Made by a program: the position numbers and the translations under genes. Positions 52,683-62,100 of a DNA stretch of 64,000 nucleotides are shown piece by piece. How positions within the stretch are numbered: position 1 is the stretch's first letter; every line of letters starts with the position of its first letter. Source of the DNA: RDYZ01 sp964518905 (lineage in GTDB: Bacteria > Cyanobacteriota > Cyanobacteriia > Cyanobacteriales > Geitlerinemataceae). The stretch covers positions 16,868 through 80,867 of the forward strand of contig CAZFJL010000016.1 in assembly GCA_964518905.1 (NCBI GenBank), read 5' to 3'. Below the pieces are notes generated by a model that saw only the letters and a program-made list of their open reading frames with translations, was not told where the DNA came from and searched no databases.

Positions 52683-53351
52683 CTACGCCTGATTGAGTCC
52701 GATAACGAACGATCGAATGCGAGCCTCGATCGCCTCCCATTGCTGACGGTGGACGAGATCGGCGGGAAACAATTCGCTCGATAGTGCCACCGCGATCGCG
52801 CCCGCGTCCAGATAGTCTGCCGCGACTTCAAACGTAATACCACCGGTGGGAATAAACGCCAGATGGGGGAGCGGAGCCCGCAGCGCTTTGAGATACGCAA
52901 CACCACCCACCGAGGCGATCGGAAAGAGTTTAATGGCGGTGGCTCCGGCGATATGTGCCTGGTGGATTTCGGTCGGGGTTAATGCGCCAGGAATACAGGG
53001 AATGGAGGCTGATCGCGCCGCTGCGATCGTGGCGAGATCCGTATGGGGCGAAAACAAAAATTGTGCGCCTGCCGCGATCGCCGCGTGAGCTTCGGAGGCT
53101 GACAAAATGGTTCCCGCACCAATTTCACACTGGGGGAAATCCCGGCGTAGACTGGCGATCGTCTGCGCGGCGGTTTGCTCATCCCAGGCGATTTCGATCA
53201 TGGTCAGCCCTGCCGCGATCGCCAAGCGTGCCAGACGATCGCCCAGTTCAAACGAGTCGGATCGCACTAACGCGATCGCCCGCTGTTGACGCAAACGCTG
53301 CAACCATCTCCGATCCGACGTTGCGCCCTCGGTTCGTGAATTCGGCTGCAT
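52683..53351 (-). CDS. eda: KDPG / 4-hydroxy-2-oxoglutarate aldolase
   Basis: A 222-residue class I aldolase of the Entner-Doudoroff route, splitting 2-keto-3-deoxy-6-phosphogluconate to pyruvate and glyceraldehyde-3-phosphate. Visible: ALVRSDSFE, the Glu of MIEIAWDE (TLRT-type strand), FPQCEIGAGTILSASEA, FLFSPHTD, CIPGALTPTEIHQAHIAGA, Schiff-base Lys in ATAIKLFPIASVGG and phosphate-binding PTGGITFE. ATG 53351 excludes 45 unlikely residues. The cell thus has at least one step of the pathway in addition to transketolase. Confidence 0.92.
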   Translation of the reverse strand: MQPNSRTEGATSDRRWLQRLRQQRAIALVRSDSFELGDRLARLAIAAGLTMIEIAWDEQTAAQTIASLRRDFPQCEIGAGTILSASEAHAAIAAGAQFLFSPHTDLATIAAARSASIPCIPGALTPTEIHQAHIAGATAIKLFPIASVGGVAYLKALRAPLPHLAFIPTGGITFEVAADYLDAGAIAVALSSELFPADLVHRQQWEAIEARIRSFVIGLNQA

Positions 53352-53436
53352 CAACGTGTTCGGAAAGTATGGACAGGGTCTGGACGAATGGCTCGTTGCG
53401 TTTCGGGTTTGCGATCGGGCGTTAAACCAAACGGGC

Positions 53437-54144
53437 TCACTTCGAGACAAAGTGAATCCACAGATCGCCGTCTGTCCCGCATACATGTTGCATCATGCCG
53501 TAGGAATAAACCAGATTTTGACCGCTAACCGACGTGTTATAGCCCCACTCAAACCACTGACCGCGCGGATCATTCACAATCCAGCCCTCAGCGCTGTAGC
53601 CACGAATGACTACGATATGCCCCGCTTTGGTAAACCAACCGTGGGTAATGATCGGATTGCCCGCCGCTAGCCAATCTTTCACCGCGCTCCAGCTTGCCTT
53701 CGGGTCGAAGCGATCGTTATAACCATAAGCCTGAATCAGCTTGGCTAGATCGTGGGGCGACTGACGCGATAGTCCGCTTTGCTCGCAGTATTGAAACAGT
53801 TCATCTTCAAGCTGGATGCCCTGATTCAAGGCCGGACGCCCTAAAAAAGCTAGACACATCGCCACGCTGGTCAGGCTCGATGTCGCTTGGGGTTTATAAA
53901 CATTATCGAGCTGCGAGAGATACGGAATCGGCAAGTTTACCTGAGAGGGCGCACCGGGTTTCGTTGTCGCAATCTGAGCGGCCACCTGACCCCCTGGGTT
54001 ACGCCAAATCGAGGCAAACTCCGAATCCATTTCGAGCAGTTCGGGGTTGGTGCGACGTAGCTCCTGCTCCAGGTAGGCGAGGGCTTCATCTTGCTGGGTT
54101 AGACCTTTGTAATATTTGGCAACGTTAACAAGGGAAATGGTCAT
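53437..54144 (-). CDS. C39-like papain-fold protein, catalytic Cys replaced by Ser
   Basis: A 235-residue protein paralogous to residues 1-308 of the next gene. An N-terminal module (MTISLVNVAKYYKGLTQQDE to about residue 48, ending IWR) is followed by a peptidase C39_2-like domain. Where the paralogue has GSCNVTSVSMC, this protein has TSSLTSVAMC, so the nucleophile Cys is Ser 89. The His (GHIVVIRGY) and Asp (IVNDPRGQW) remain. It may bind rather than cut, or use Ser. No signal peptide. ATG 54144 is preferred because the module begins there. Spacing to the paralogue is about 100 bp on the same strand. Confidence 0.82.
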   Translation of the reverse strand: MTISLVNVAKYYKGLTQQDEALAYLEQELRRTNPELLEMDSEFASIWRNPGGQVAAQIATTKPGAPSQVNLPIPYLSQLDNVYKPQATSSLTSVAMCLAFLGRPALNQGIQLEDELFQYCEQSGLSRQSPHDLAKLIQAYGYNDRFDPKASWSAVKDWLAAGNPIITHGWFTKAGHIVVIRGYSAEGWIVNDPRGQWFEWGYNTSVSGQNLVYSYGMMQHVCGTDGDLWIHFVSK

Positions 54145-54243
54145 GATTAGGGATGAGAGGTGAGGATGGGTCGGCGATCGTGACGTTGTCAGCACCGGGC
54201 TGTCGCCATCGATCGGGCTACAGTCCAGCGGGAAAAATACGGT

Positions 54244-56091
54244 CTACATCACCGCCTGGAATTTCTGGACGACCGGCCAGAAGTGATCCCAACCGTTAAG
54301 ACCACCGTTAACCGCACGGCGCACCCCTTGCCAGTCATCTTCGAGGGCGCGTTCATCCACCGATCGCTCCCAAAAATATTCCACCAGAATTTTTGATGCC
54401 GCATCGGGATCGAGCGCTAGGTCAGGATTGCCTTCTAAATCAATGCCAATTTTCTGGCCGTAGTGGCGGTAGTTCGCGCGTCCGGTAATTTGCACGAAGC
54501 CGCGTCCGTGGTAGCGCACACCGTCGCCCGGTTGAGTATTGCCCAAGTCCGATCGCCCTTCGTACATGTCATGGAAATAGCTATCACCGCCCCATTCTCG
54601 GATGGGTTGGAAGCCATTGGTTTCAACGGAAATCGTCGCCAGCGCGGCAATCAGCGTCGGCTTGTTGAGCATGTTTTTGCCCTCCAGACCGGCAATCAGC
54701 GGTGGGAGATACATGTCCACATCGCTGAGTTTCGCGCCCATGACCTGGGCTGCGGTTTCGTGGTCGATAAAGTCATTTTTACCCGAGGCCATGCCAGGAA
54801 CTTCCGCCGCTGTTAGTAAGGTGTTAGCAAATTCAGGTGTGATGCGATCGCCGGGTAAATTAAACGCCTGAGCAAATTTCACTAACGCGCCCTCGGTCTT
54901 GCGGCCATAGAGACCATCGGCCACATCGCGCAACACCTTGAGGTCAATCAATCGCTGCTGCACCTGCTTCGTGAGGGTTGTCACCTTCGCGACTTGCGAG
55001 AATGGCAGCGTGACGCCGCTATCGATCAGCGCATTCAGGCTGACGGGCAGCGTTGCAGCTTTTTTCGCGGGAGCGGCAGCTTTTGCGGGAGCGGCAGCTT
55101 TCGCCGGAGCTTTCGATTTACTGCTCGTCGCGGTTGCAGCACTGGGGACACTTTGCCCCGGCTTGCCATCGACGTAGTGAATCCACAGATCGCCATCGGG
55201 GCCGCAAACATCTTTCATCATGGCGTAGGAATAGACCAGATTTGCACCACTCTTTTGGGTGTCGTAGCCGTTCTTATGCCATTCGCCGTAGGGATCGTGG
55301 ACGATCCAGCCCTGGCTGTTATAGCCGATGATGCAGATGATATGGCCGGACTGGGTAAACCAGCCGTGGGTGATGCAGGGCTTGCCGCGATCGACCCAGG
55401 CTTTGACTTCCGCCCATTTGGCATCGGGCTGAAAATCGTCTTTATAACCGTACTGAATCAACACTTTCCGCAGATCATCGGGCGAGTGGCGCGATAGCCC
55501 GTTGTTGATCATGTATTCGTACAGCTCATCTTCGAGCTGTTTTCCGCCGGACTGTTGCGGCTGCCCGAAATAGGCCATGCACATCGAAACAGAGGTGACG
55601 TTACACGATCCGTGGGGATTGTTCGTGTTGTCGAGTTGGGACAAGAACGGGACGTTGAGATGTACCGAACCGTCGGCCTTTTTCCAGGGGGTCGCGCTGG
55701 TGGTTGGGGTTACGGGAACTGGAACTGGGGCTTTGGCGGGTGGTGAGACTGATTTGCTCGCCGGAGCGGGTGTTTTGGTCGGCGTTTTTGCGGCTGGAGC
55801 GGGTGTTTTTGCGGGGGGTGAGACCGATTTGCGGCTGGTTTTGCGGCTGACGGGGGCTTTGCCCGATCGCGCACTGGTCTTACCGGAGGATTTTGGTTGA
55901 GCGGCCTGGGCGGCAGCTTTGACAGCGGGCGTGGCGGCGGCTTCTTTGCGCCAGATTTTCATGAACATCGACCCATCGGCGAGCAAATCGGGACGCACCT
56001 GGGCGATTTGTTCCTGAAGCCGTTGCAGGGCTTGGGCTTGGTGCGGCTGATCCGTGTAGTATTTGGCGACGTTGACTAGGGAAATGCTCAT
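54244..56091 (-). CDS. C39-like peptidase - peptidoglycan-binding - GH19 lysozyme/chitinase fusion
   Basis: A 615-residue multidomain protein. Residues 1-48: the same N-terminal module as its paralogue (SISLVNVAKYY...MKIWR). 50-138: Ala/Pro/Lys-rich linker. 140-308: C39_2-like cysteine peptidase with C163 (GSCNV), H250 (GHIICI) and D266 (IVHDPYG). 310-350: second Ala/Lys linker. 368-430: peptidoglycan-binding-like repeat (QVQQRLIDLKVL, DGLYGRKTEGALVKFAQAF). 440-615: GH19 domain with Glu 490 (SVETNGF) and YHGRGFVQITGRANY. It should cut peptidoglycan or chitin. There is no signal peptide, so how it leaves the cell is open. Confidence 0.88.
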   Translation of the reverse strand: MSISLVNVAKYYTDQPHQAQALQRLQEQIAQVRPDLLADGSMFMKIWRKEAAATPAVKAAAQAAQPKSSGKTSARSGKAPVSRKTSRKSVSPPAKTPAPAAKTPTKTPAPASKSVSPPAKAPVPVPVTPTTSATPWKKADGSVHLNVPFLSQLDNTNNPHGSCNVTSVSMCMAYFGQPQQSGGKQLEDELYEYMINNGLSRHSPDDLRKVLIQYGYKDDFQPDAKWAEVKAWVDRGKPCITHGWFTQSGHIICIIGYNSQGWIVHDPYGEWHKNGYDTQKSGANLVYSYAMMKDVCGPDGDLWIHYVDGKPGQSVPSAATATSSKSKAPAKAAAPAKAAAPAKKAATLPVSLNALIDSGVTLPFSQVAKVTTLTKQVQQRLIDLKVLRDVADGLYGRKTEGALVKFAQAFNLPGDRITPEFANTLLTAAEVPGMASGKNDFIDHETAAQVMGAKLSDVDMYLPPLIAGLEGKNMLNKPTLIAALATISVETNGFQPIREWGGDSYFHDMYEGRSDLGNTQPGDGVRYHGRGFVQITGRANYRHYGQKIGIDLEGNPDLALDPDAASKILVEYFWERSVDERALEDDWQGVRRAVNGGLNGWDHFWPVVQKFQAVM

Positions 56092-56613
56092 GCGACGCTA
56101 ACCGGGGATGTTTCCGATCGAGGATAAAACGGAGATGGAGTAGCCGTGTTGCTGGCCGATCGTCCGGCGATCGACCCACGCTATCCGAGAAGGCAGGTGC
56201 AGATCGATGGGTGGTTCAGGATCTCGATTACTCTAATGCTCTGAGGTAATACGGATGCTAGAACGTCGGCCAAATCAGAGGCCACACGACCATCGAAAAA
56301 ATGCATTCTTTATCTTAGCCTGTTTGCTCTCGTGGCTTGGTGACGCTCGATATTGCGAAATGTGATGTTTCGTTAAAACCTTATCGCGCGACCCTCTGGG
56401 CTGCTTGCAAGCTAGAAGCCTGCGTTACGTCGGGAGGGAGCATCCCGTTTATGCAACTTGCCCCTCATCCCCCAGCCCCACTTCGACCAGCTCAGTGCAT
56501 CGCTTCTCCCAAAAAAGGGAGAAGGGGAGACCGATTCAAAGTCCCTCTCCCAACTTGGGAGAGGGATTTAGGGTGAGGGTGACACAAATGGGATGCTCCA
56601 CGTCGGGACGGTT
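56092..56613. other. Spacer of about 520 bp upstream of the C39-GH19 gene
   Basis: No gene supported. The right third is a full copy of repeat family B (56436-56599). The left part should contain the promoter of the C39-GH19 gene; no consensus is clear. Confidence 0.5.
56436..56599. repeat. Dispersed palindromic repeat family B, copy 2, with a 24-bp insertion
   Basis: Same ends as at 48268 (GGGAGCATCCCGTTT... and ...AAATGGGATGCTCC). Between CCAGCCCC and TTCTCCC it carries about 24 extra bp (ACTTCGACCAGCTCAGTGCA and a few bases, about 56480-56503), a variant of the short motif found at 4776 and 22053. Confidence 0.85.
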
Positions 56614-58203
56614 TTAATTCAAGATTTCCGAGTCGCCGTGTTGCATGGCCTCGAATTGTTCGGCATTGATGCAGCCGAGATCGTAGAGCGTGTGGGAAAT
56701 GTGGGTTAGACCGAGGACAGAATGGGCGGTGTAGCCGTGGTTGGCGATGTGCTCGATCACGCCGCGCCCTTGGTCGATGAGCACGACGAGATCCGTCACG
56801 CGCAAGCCCGCTGATTCGAGCTTGCCGATGCCTTCGATGATGCTTTTGCCGGTGATTAGCGTGTCATCGACCACAGCGATCGTCTCGCCGGGATGAAATT
56901 CGCCCTCGATCGCGCGACGTGTACCGTGAGCTTTGACCTCCTTACGGGGAAAAATCAGCGGACGTTCGAGCATCAGCGATAGGCCGGTCGCGGTGGGCAG
57001 CGATCCGTAGGGAATTCCGGCGATGCGATCGAAGTGCAATGTTTTGAGGATCTCGGCGTAGGCGTTCAGAACCGATTGAAACAGGGGGGGGTTAGAAATA
57101 ATTTGGCGGAGGTCGATGTAGTAGGGAAAGGTTTCCCCGGCGGCCTGGACGAAATCGCCGAAGAGGACGCAGCCAGAATCGTAGAGCTGACGAATGAGGG
57201 CGCGTCGGGCGGGGAGAACTTGGGCGAGAACGTTGGGATCGAACGATCGCGGCGTGACGATCGGGGCAGCCTGGGAAGACGCGATCGCGGTGCGGGTTTT
57301 GGCGGCTTGGATGCGCTGGTCACGATCGGCATGTTTCGCCCGATTGCGAGCGATCCGCTCGATCGCGTCTACGTGCAAATTCAGCCGTGCGACTCGTAAA
57401 TCCAGATCATCACAGCGCAGCCAATCCTGCGGCACGGGCAACAATAAGCCGCCGCCCTGATCATCCTGCCCCGCTTTCAGCAAGGCATCGAGGTCGCTGC
57501 CCTCGCTCCAAATACTCCGCGCCAGGATCAGCCGCTCCGGCGCGATCGCCCGAATCGAGGCCAATACTGCCGGATCGGACGTGCCGACCTCTAACGCCAG
57601 CCGATCGGCACTGCCCCAGCGCCGCGCCTCGCGGGTGACCTGCTGGTAAAGTGGGCGATCGGGGCTCGGATAATTTTGGATCGCCGTGGCCGAGGGGTTC
57701 GAGGTGTGGCAATTGACGAAAACGGCTTTGTCGGGATAGACGCCGAAGGGGATCAGCGCGTCTTGACCGGCGTAGGGATCGAGCACGATCGCATCGACAT
57801 TCCAGCGCTCAAAGGCCAGCCGCGCCATCGCCGTGCCGGTGTTGAGGTCGCCGTGTTTCGCGTCGAGAATCACCGGGACATGACAGGTATTCGCCGACGA
57901 ATTCGACGCAGCGCTACAGGTGGAAATCTCCGCCAAGATCTCCTCCAGTAACGTTAAACCCGGTGCGCCCAGGGCGAGATAAAAGCCGAGAGTGGGTTTA
58001 TAAGCGCAGACGCGATCGTGGGTTTTTGCGATAATTTGTCGTAGCCACGCCCGCAAGTCGTCGATACGATAGTGGAAATATTCGCCAGACTCGTCACCAC
58101 CGGGCATCATTTCCGGGTTGGGGTCAAGACCGACAACGAGACGGCTGCGATTGGTGGCGATCGCCTGCTGGAGTTTGGTACGGAAGTTTACGGGCGGAGT
58201 CAA
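56614..58203 (-). CDS. pyrFE: Bifunctional OMP decarboxylase / orotate phosphoribosyltransferase
   Basis: A 529-residue fusion catalysing the last two steps of UMP synthesis. PyrF part (residues 1-290): LVVGLDPNPEMM, YKPTLGFYLALG, the catalytic DAKHGDLNTGT and PYAGQDALIPFGVYPDK. PyrE part (about 320-529): the PRPP motif IAVVDDTLITGKS, IAGIPYGSLPTATGLSL and FPRKEVKAHGTRRAIEG. The order (PyrF then PyrE) is opposite to eukaryotic UMP synthase and typical of many cyanobacteria. The region between about 290 and 325 is an Arg/Ala-rich linker. Confidence 0.93.
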   Translation of the reverse strand: MTPPVNFRTKLQQAIATNRSRLVVGLDPNPEMMPGGDESGEYFHYRIDDLRAWLRQIIAKTHDRVCAYKPTLGFYLALGAPGLTLLEEILAEISTCSAASNSSANTCHVPVILDAKHGDLNTGTAMARLAFERWNVDAIVLDPYAGQDALIPFGVYPDKAVFVNCHTSNPSATAIQNYPSPDRPLYQQVTREARRWGSADRLALEVGTSDPAVLASIRAIAPERLILARSIWSEGSDLDALLKAGQDDQGGGLLLPVPQDWLRCDDLDLRVARLNLHVDAIERIARNRAKHADRDQRIQAAKTRTAIASSQAAPIVTPRSFDPNVLAQVLPARRALIRQLYDSGCVLFGDFVQAAGETFPYYIDLRQIISNPPLFQSVLNAYAEILKTLHFDRIAGIPYGSLPTATGLSLMLERPLIFPRKEVKAHGTRRAIEGEFHPGETIAVVDDTLITGKSIIEGIGKLESAGLRVTDLVVLIDQGRGVIEHIANHGYTAHSVLGLTHISHTLYDLGCINAEQFEAMQHGDSEILN

Positions 58204-58245
58204 CGGTGGGGCGCACGCGGGGCGGCAAACGTGAGGGGCATTGAA

Positions 58246-59151
58246 GTGAGACTTAGTTTACCGAGTGTTGGCGCTTCGGTGCGATCGAAGCTGATGGAGG
58301 TGATCCAGTGTTGTGAGGATTTCGAGGATGTCACCGGTTTAACCGACCCGTTACCACCGATTCCCCTGACGCTCGATCGCCAAGGTTTGCGGGTGCGTTA
58401 CCGTTGCGCGATTGCCCAGCGGCTCGCGGCGATCGTCCATCGATCGCCCGTAGAATTAGCGACCCAGATTGCGACGGCTTGGAATCAGAATGATCGCGTC
58501 AATGGTCAAGCTCTCGCAAGGATTCGTGTGCAGGACAGCGGCAGCCTCGATCTGGAATTGACCGATGCGGCGATCGCGATCTGGCTCGATGCCCTGTCTC
58601 AGATGCAAATTTCATCACGATCCCGATCGCCATCACGGCCAGATCATCCCGACGGCGATCAATCTTTTGCGGTCTACCACGCCCTCGATCGCTGTCGCAG
58701 TCTCGTCGCCGCCGCCGAACGCGAGGGCTGGTTCGATCGCCAAACTTTAAAGCAATACTGGCTAGACGATCGCGGCCAGTTGCGACTAGCGCTCGCGGCG
58801 GAACGTCACGCCATCCTTAGCCTGATCCAGACCACGGATATAATCAGCGATCGTCTCGACCCCTCAACCTTGCCGGAACACCGCCACCGCCCACATCTGC
58901 CTCAACACAAACTCGCCGATCGCCTTGCTGCCGAGGTTGAAACCCTCCAGCGCCATAGCCGACCCTGGCACGCCCGCCACACCCAAGATACCGCGACCGC
59001 CAGGGCTCGCCTGGGGCTACTCCTCAGTTATGATCATGCTCTACAAGTTCTCCTGATGCCGTTTCGCCTACTTGTTCGCGCAGCAGTTCCGTCGCGATCA
59101 CCCCGTCAACCGGACGCGAGAACCAATAGCCCTGGCCAAAATCACAGTTAA
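58246..59151 (+). CDS. DALR anticodon-binding-like domain protein
   Basis: A 301-residue protein. The C-terminal part (about 150-270) resembles the helical DALR domain that recognises the anticodon in arginyl-tRNA synthetase: YHALDRCRSLVAAAE, RHAILSLIQTTDII, LADRLAAEVETLQRHSRPWH and a LGLLLSYDHALQVLL end. The N-terminal part (PIPLTLDRQGLRVRYRCAIAQRLA) resembles sequences seen in cyanobacterial proteins of this kind. No catalytic HIGH/KMSK motif, so it is not a synthetase. GTG 58246 is chosen because the frame further up overlaps pyrFE; GTG 58231 is an alternative. Its tail overlaps the convergent sensor gene by 128 bp. Confidence 0.65.
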   Translation: MRLSLPSVGASVRSKLMEVIQCCEDFEDVTGLTDPLPPIPLTLDRQGLRVRYRCAIAQRLAAIVHRSPVELATQIATAWNQNDRVNGQALARIRVQDSGSLDLELTDAAIAIWLDALSQMQISSRSRSPSRPDHPDGDQSFAVYHALDRCRSLVAAAEREGWFDRQTLKQYWLDDRGQLRLALAAERHAILSLIQTTDIISDRLDPSTLPEHRHRPHLPQHKLADRLAAEVETLQRHSRPWHARHTQDTATARARLGLLLSYDHALQVLLMPFRLLVRAAVPSRSPRQPDARTNSPGQNHS

Positions 59152-62100
59152 ATTGCTCAAGTACGATGCGTTCGGCTTCGGTTTCGATGCCCTCGGCGAC
59201 GGTCTCCATATTGAGGTGATGGGCGAGTTGAACGATCGCATTGACGATCTCTTGGTTTTTCTCGCCGGTGTCGATGTCGGTGACAAACGATCGGTCAATT
59301 TTCAAGACGTCCATCGGGAAGCGGTGTAGGTAGCTCAGGGAAGAATAGCCCGTGCCAAAGTCATCGATGCAGAGCGTGATCGCTCGCTCGTGTAGAGCTT
59401 GCAAAGTTCGTACCGCTGTGGCGGGATTTTCCACGATCGCGCTTTCGGTGATTTCCAACTTGAGCGATCGGGGCTGTAGCTTCGTCGCTGCCAAAATGCG
59501 ATCAATTTCCGGCAGGAGATCCGATTGAGCAAGCTGTTTCGCCGAGAGATTCACCGCGACCGTCAGCGGGTCAAGATCTTGGAATTCGCTAAACATCTCT
59601 TTCCAGTTTTGAAGCTGCCGACAGGATTGCTCCAGTACCCACGCGCCAATTTTGATGATGTCGCCAGTTTCTTCGGCGATCGGGATAAACTCTGCCGGTG
59701 AGATAAAGCCGCGATCGGGATGCTGCCAGCGCACAAGCGCTTCAAAACCGGCAATTTTGCCGCTACCCAAGGCGATAATCGGCTGGTAGAACACCTTGAG
59801 CTGTCCCGCCTCGATCGCCAGACGCAAATCGGTTTCGAGCTGCAAACGCGCCACCGCATCGGCGTGCATTTCGCGATCGAATACGCAATAGCAGCCCTTG
59901 CCGGACTTTTTGGCGCGATACATCGCAATGTCCGCATCGCGCAGCACATCCGACGGCTGGGTATAGTAGCCGATTGCCTCACTACCCTGGGACAGAATCT
60001 CCGGAAGTTGGCGACCGCTACCGAGCGCAATGCCGATACTGACATTGGTAAACACGTCGCGATCGAAAATCCCGAACGGGGTTTGCAGTGCCGACAGTAC
60101 CCGATTCACCACCTTGGTCGCGTCCTGAAGCTGGAAGATATCCTCTAGCAAAATCGTAAACTCATCCCCGCCTAACCGAGCGAGAGTATCACTCGGTCGG
60201 AGACACTCCTCCAAGCGGCGGGCAATTTGCACCAACAGTAAATCACCGGCGAGGTGACCGAGACTATCGTTCACCACCTTGAACCCATCCAGATCGAGGA
60301 ATAACACCGCAAACATAAACCCGCCGCGCCGCTTCGATCGCTGGATTGTATGATTCAGCCGATCGATAAACAGCGATCGATTCGGTAAGCTCGTGAGCTT
60401 GTCGTAGAACGCATTGTGGCGCAGTTGCTCTTCCGCTTCTTTAATGTCGGTAATGTCGGTGTCGATACAGTCGAACCGAATGATCGTGCCCTGTTCGTTC
60501 TTGATCGGCGAGCAGCGACTATACAACCAGCGCACATCGCCCGATGGCCGGACAATACGGTATTCCAGATCCAACCGATCCGATCGCAGAAGTAGCTCAC
60601 GCTCGGCAGAAACCCGCCCGCGATCCTCTGGATGAATCGTCTCTAGCCACAGCGCTGGATCGCGATAGAACTCTTCGAGCGTCCGACCATAGACGGATTC
60701 ACCCGCTGGATTTAGGTATAACGTCCGTCCACTTTTAGCATCGATCGACCAGATCACCGCCTCTACCGACGACAGGATACTATCGAGGCGACGCTCGCTC
60801 TCGCGTAGTGCCGTCTCCGTCTTAACCAGATCCGTGATGTCATTTTGCGCCCCGATGAAATGGGTCAGCGTATGGTTCAGGTCGTGGATCGGTGCAAGGT
60901 AGAGATTGTTCCAAAAGACCTGTCCATCGCGCCGATAATTTTTCAGCAACACGTTACATTCGCGCCCTTCGATCAACGCCGATCGCAGCTCCTCTAGCGA
61001 CTCACTTTGGGTCGTATCACCTTGCAAAAAGCGGCAATTATGGCCGAGCACTTCCGCTGCGCTATAGCCCGTAATTTTTTCAAAGGCCGGATTCACGTAG
61101 GTCACCGGATTGTCCGGCAGACGGGTATCGGCAATCACGATGCCCGTACTGGTCGAGGCGATCGCCTGTTCCATTAAGTGCAACCATTCATCGTTCCGGT
61201 GACGTGCAAACGCCGCGCTCAGAACATTCGTGATCGCCTGCAAAAAGCTAATGTCATTCTCGGAAAAGGTTCGCGGTGAGATTGAATAAACACCCAACAC
61301 GCCAAACGGCGCATCCTGGTCGCCGACGATGAGACTGACCCCAGAAACCACCCGATGGTTGTGCAGCATCGGGGGGCCGCTAAACCGCGTCTCGACCAGA
61401 AAATCTTCGATCACGATCGGCTCATCGAGATCCAAGGTGTAACCGATCAGCGAATCGCTCCGAATCCCCACGCAAGCCGTACCGACTAACCCCGATCGCC
61501 AACCAACACCCGCCTGGAGGATCAGCGTTTGACCATTGGGCAACAGCTCAAACACACTGCAATATTCCACATCCAACACTTCAACGAGCAACTCCGCCGC
61601 CCGCTGAGCTAGCACGTCAGGATTGGGGAAGCCCAGCGCCTCATGCCCGATTTGTGCAACCGCTGCCTGCTGCATTAACTGAGATTGCAGCCGATGATTG
61701 ATGCGATGCTGCTCGGTGATATCTTGCACAACACCCACCGCACCATAGACTTCATCTGGATTGAGGCGAAATGGACGCGCATGATATTCCAGATAGCGCC
61801 CTCCCCAGAACACGATCCAGCGCTGTTCTTCTCCCAATAGCACGCGCTGAAATGCCTGGAGGCTTTCAGATTTGGGCTGGAGTTGCGTAAAGATATTGCG
61901 ATCCCGAGCAATCACACCATCCGAAGAGTCCGCCTGCAAGACTTCGCCCTGGCAAAACGTGCATTCGCCACTGCGATCGATAAAAAAGACCGACACGGGA
62001 CTGAGCTGTAACGCCGATTCCAGCAGACTGTACTCACTGAGGCTGGACTCTAGCGCCAATTGCGTCGCCTTAAAGTCCGTCACATCTCGCGCCACAGCAT

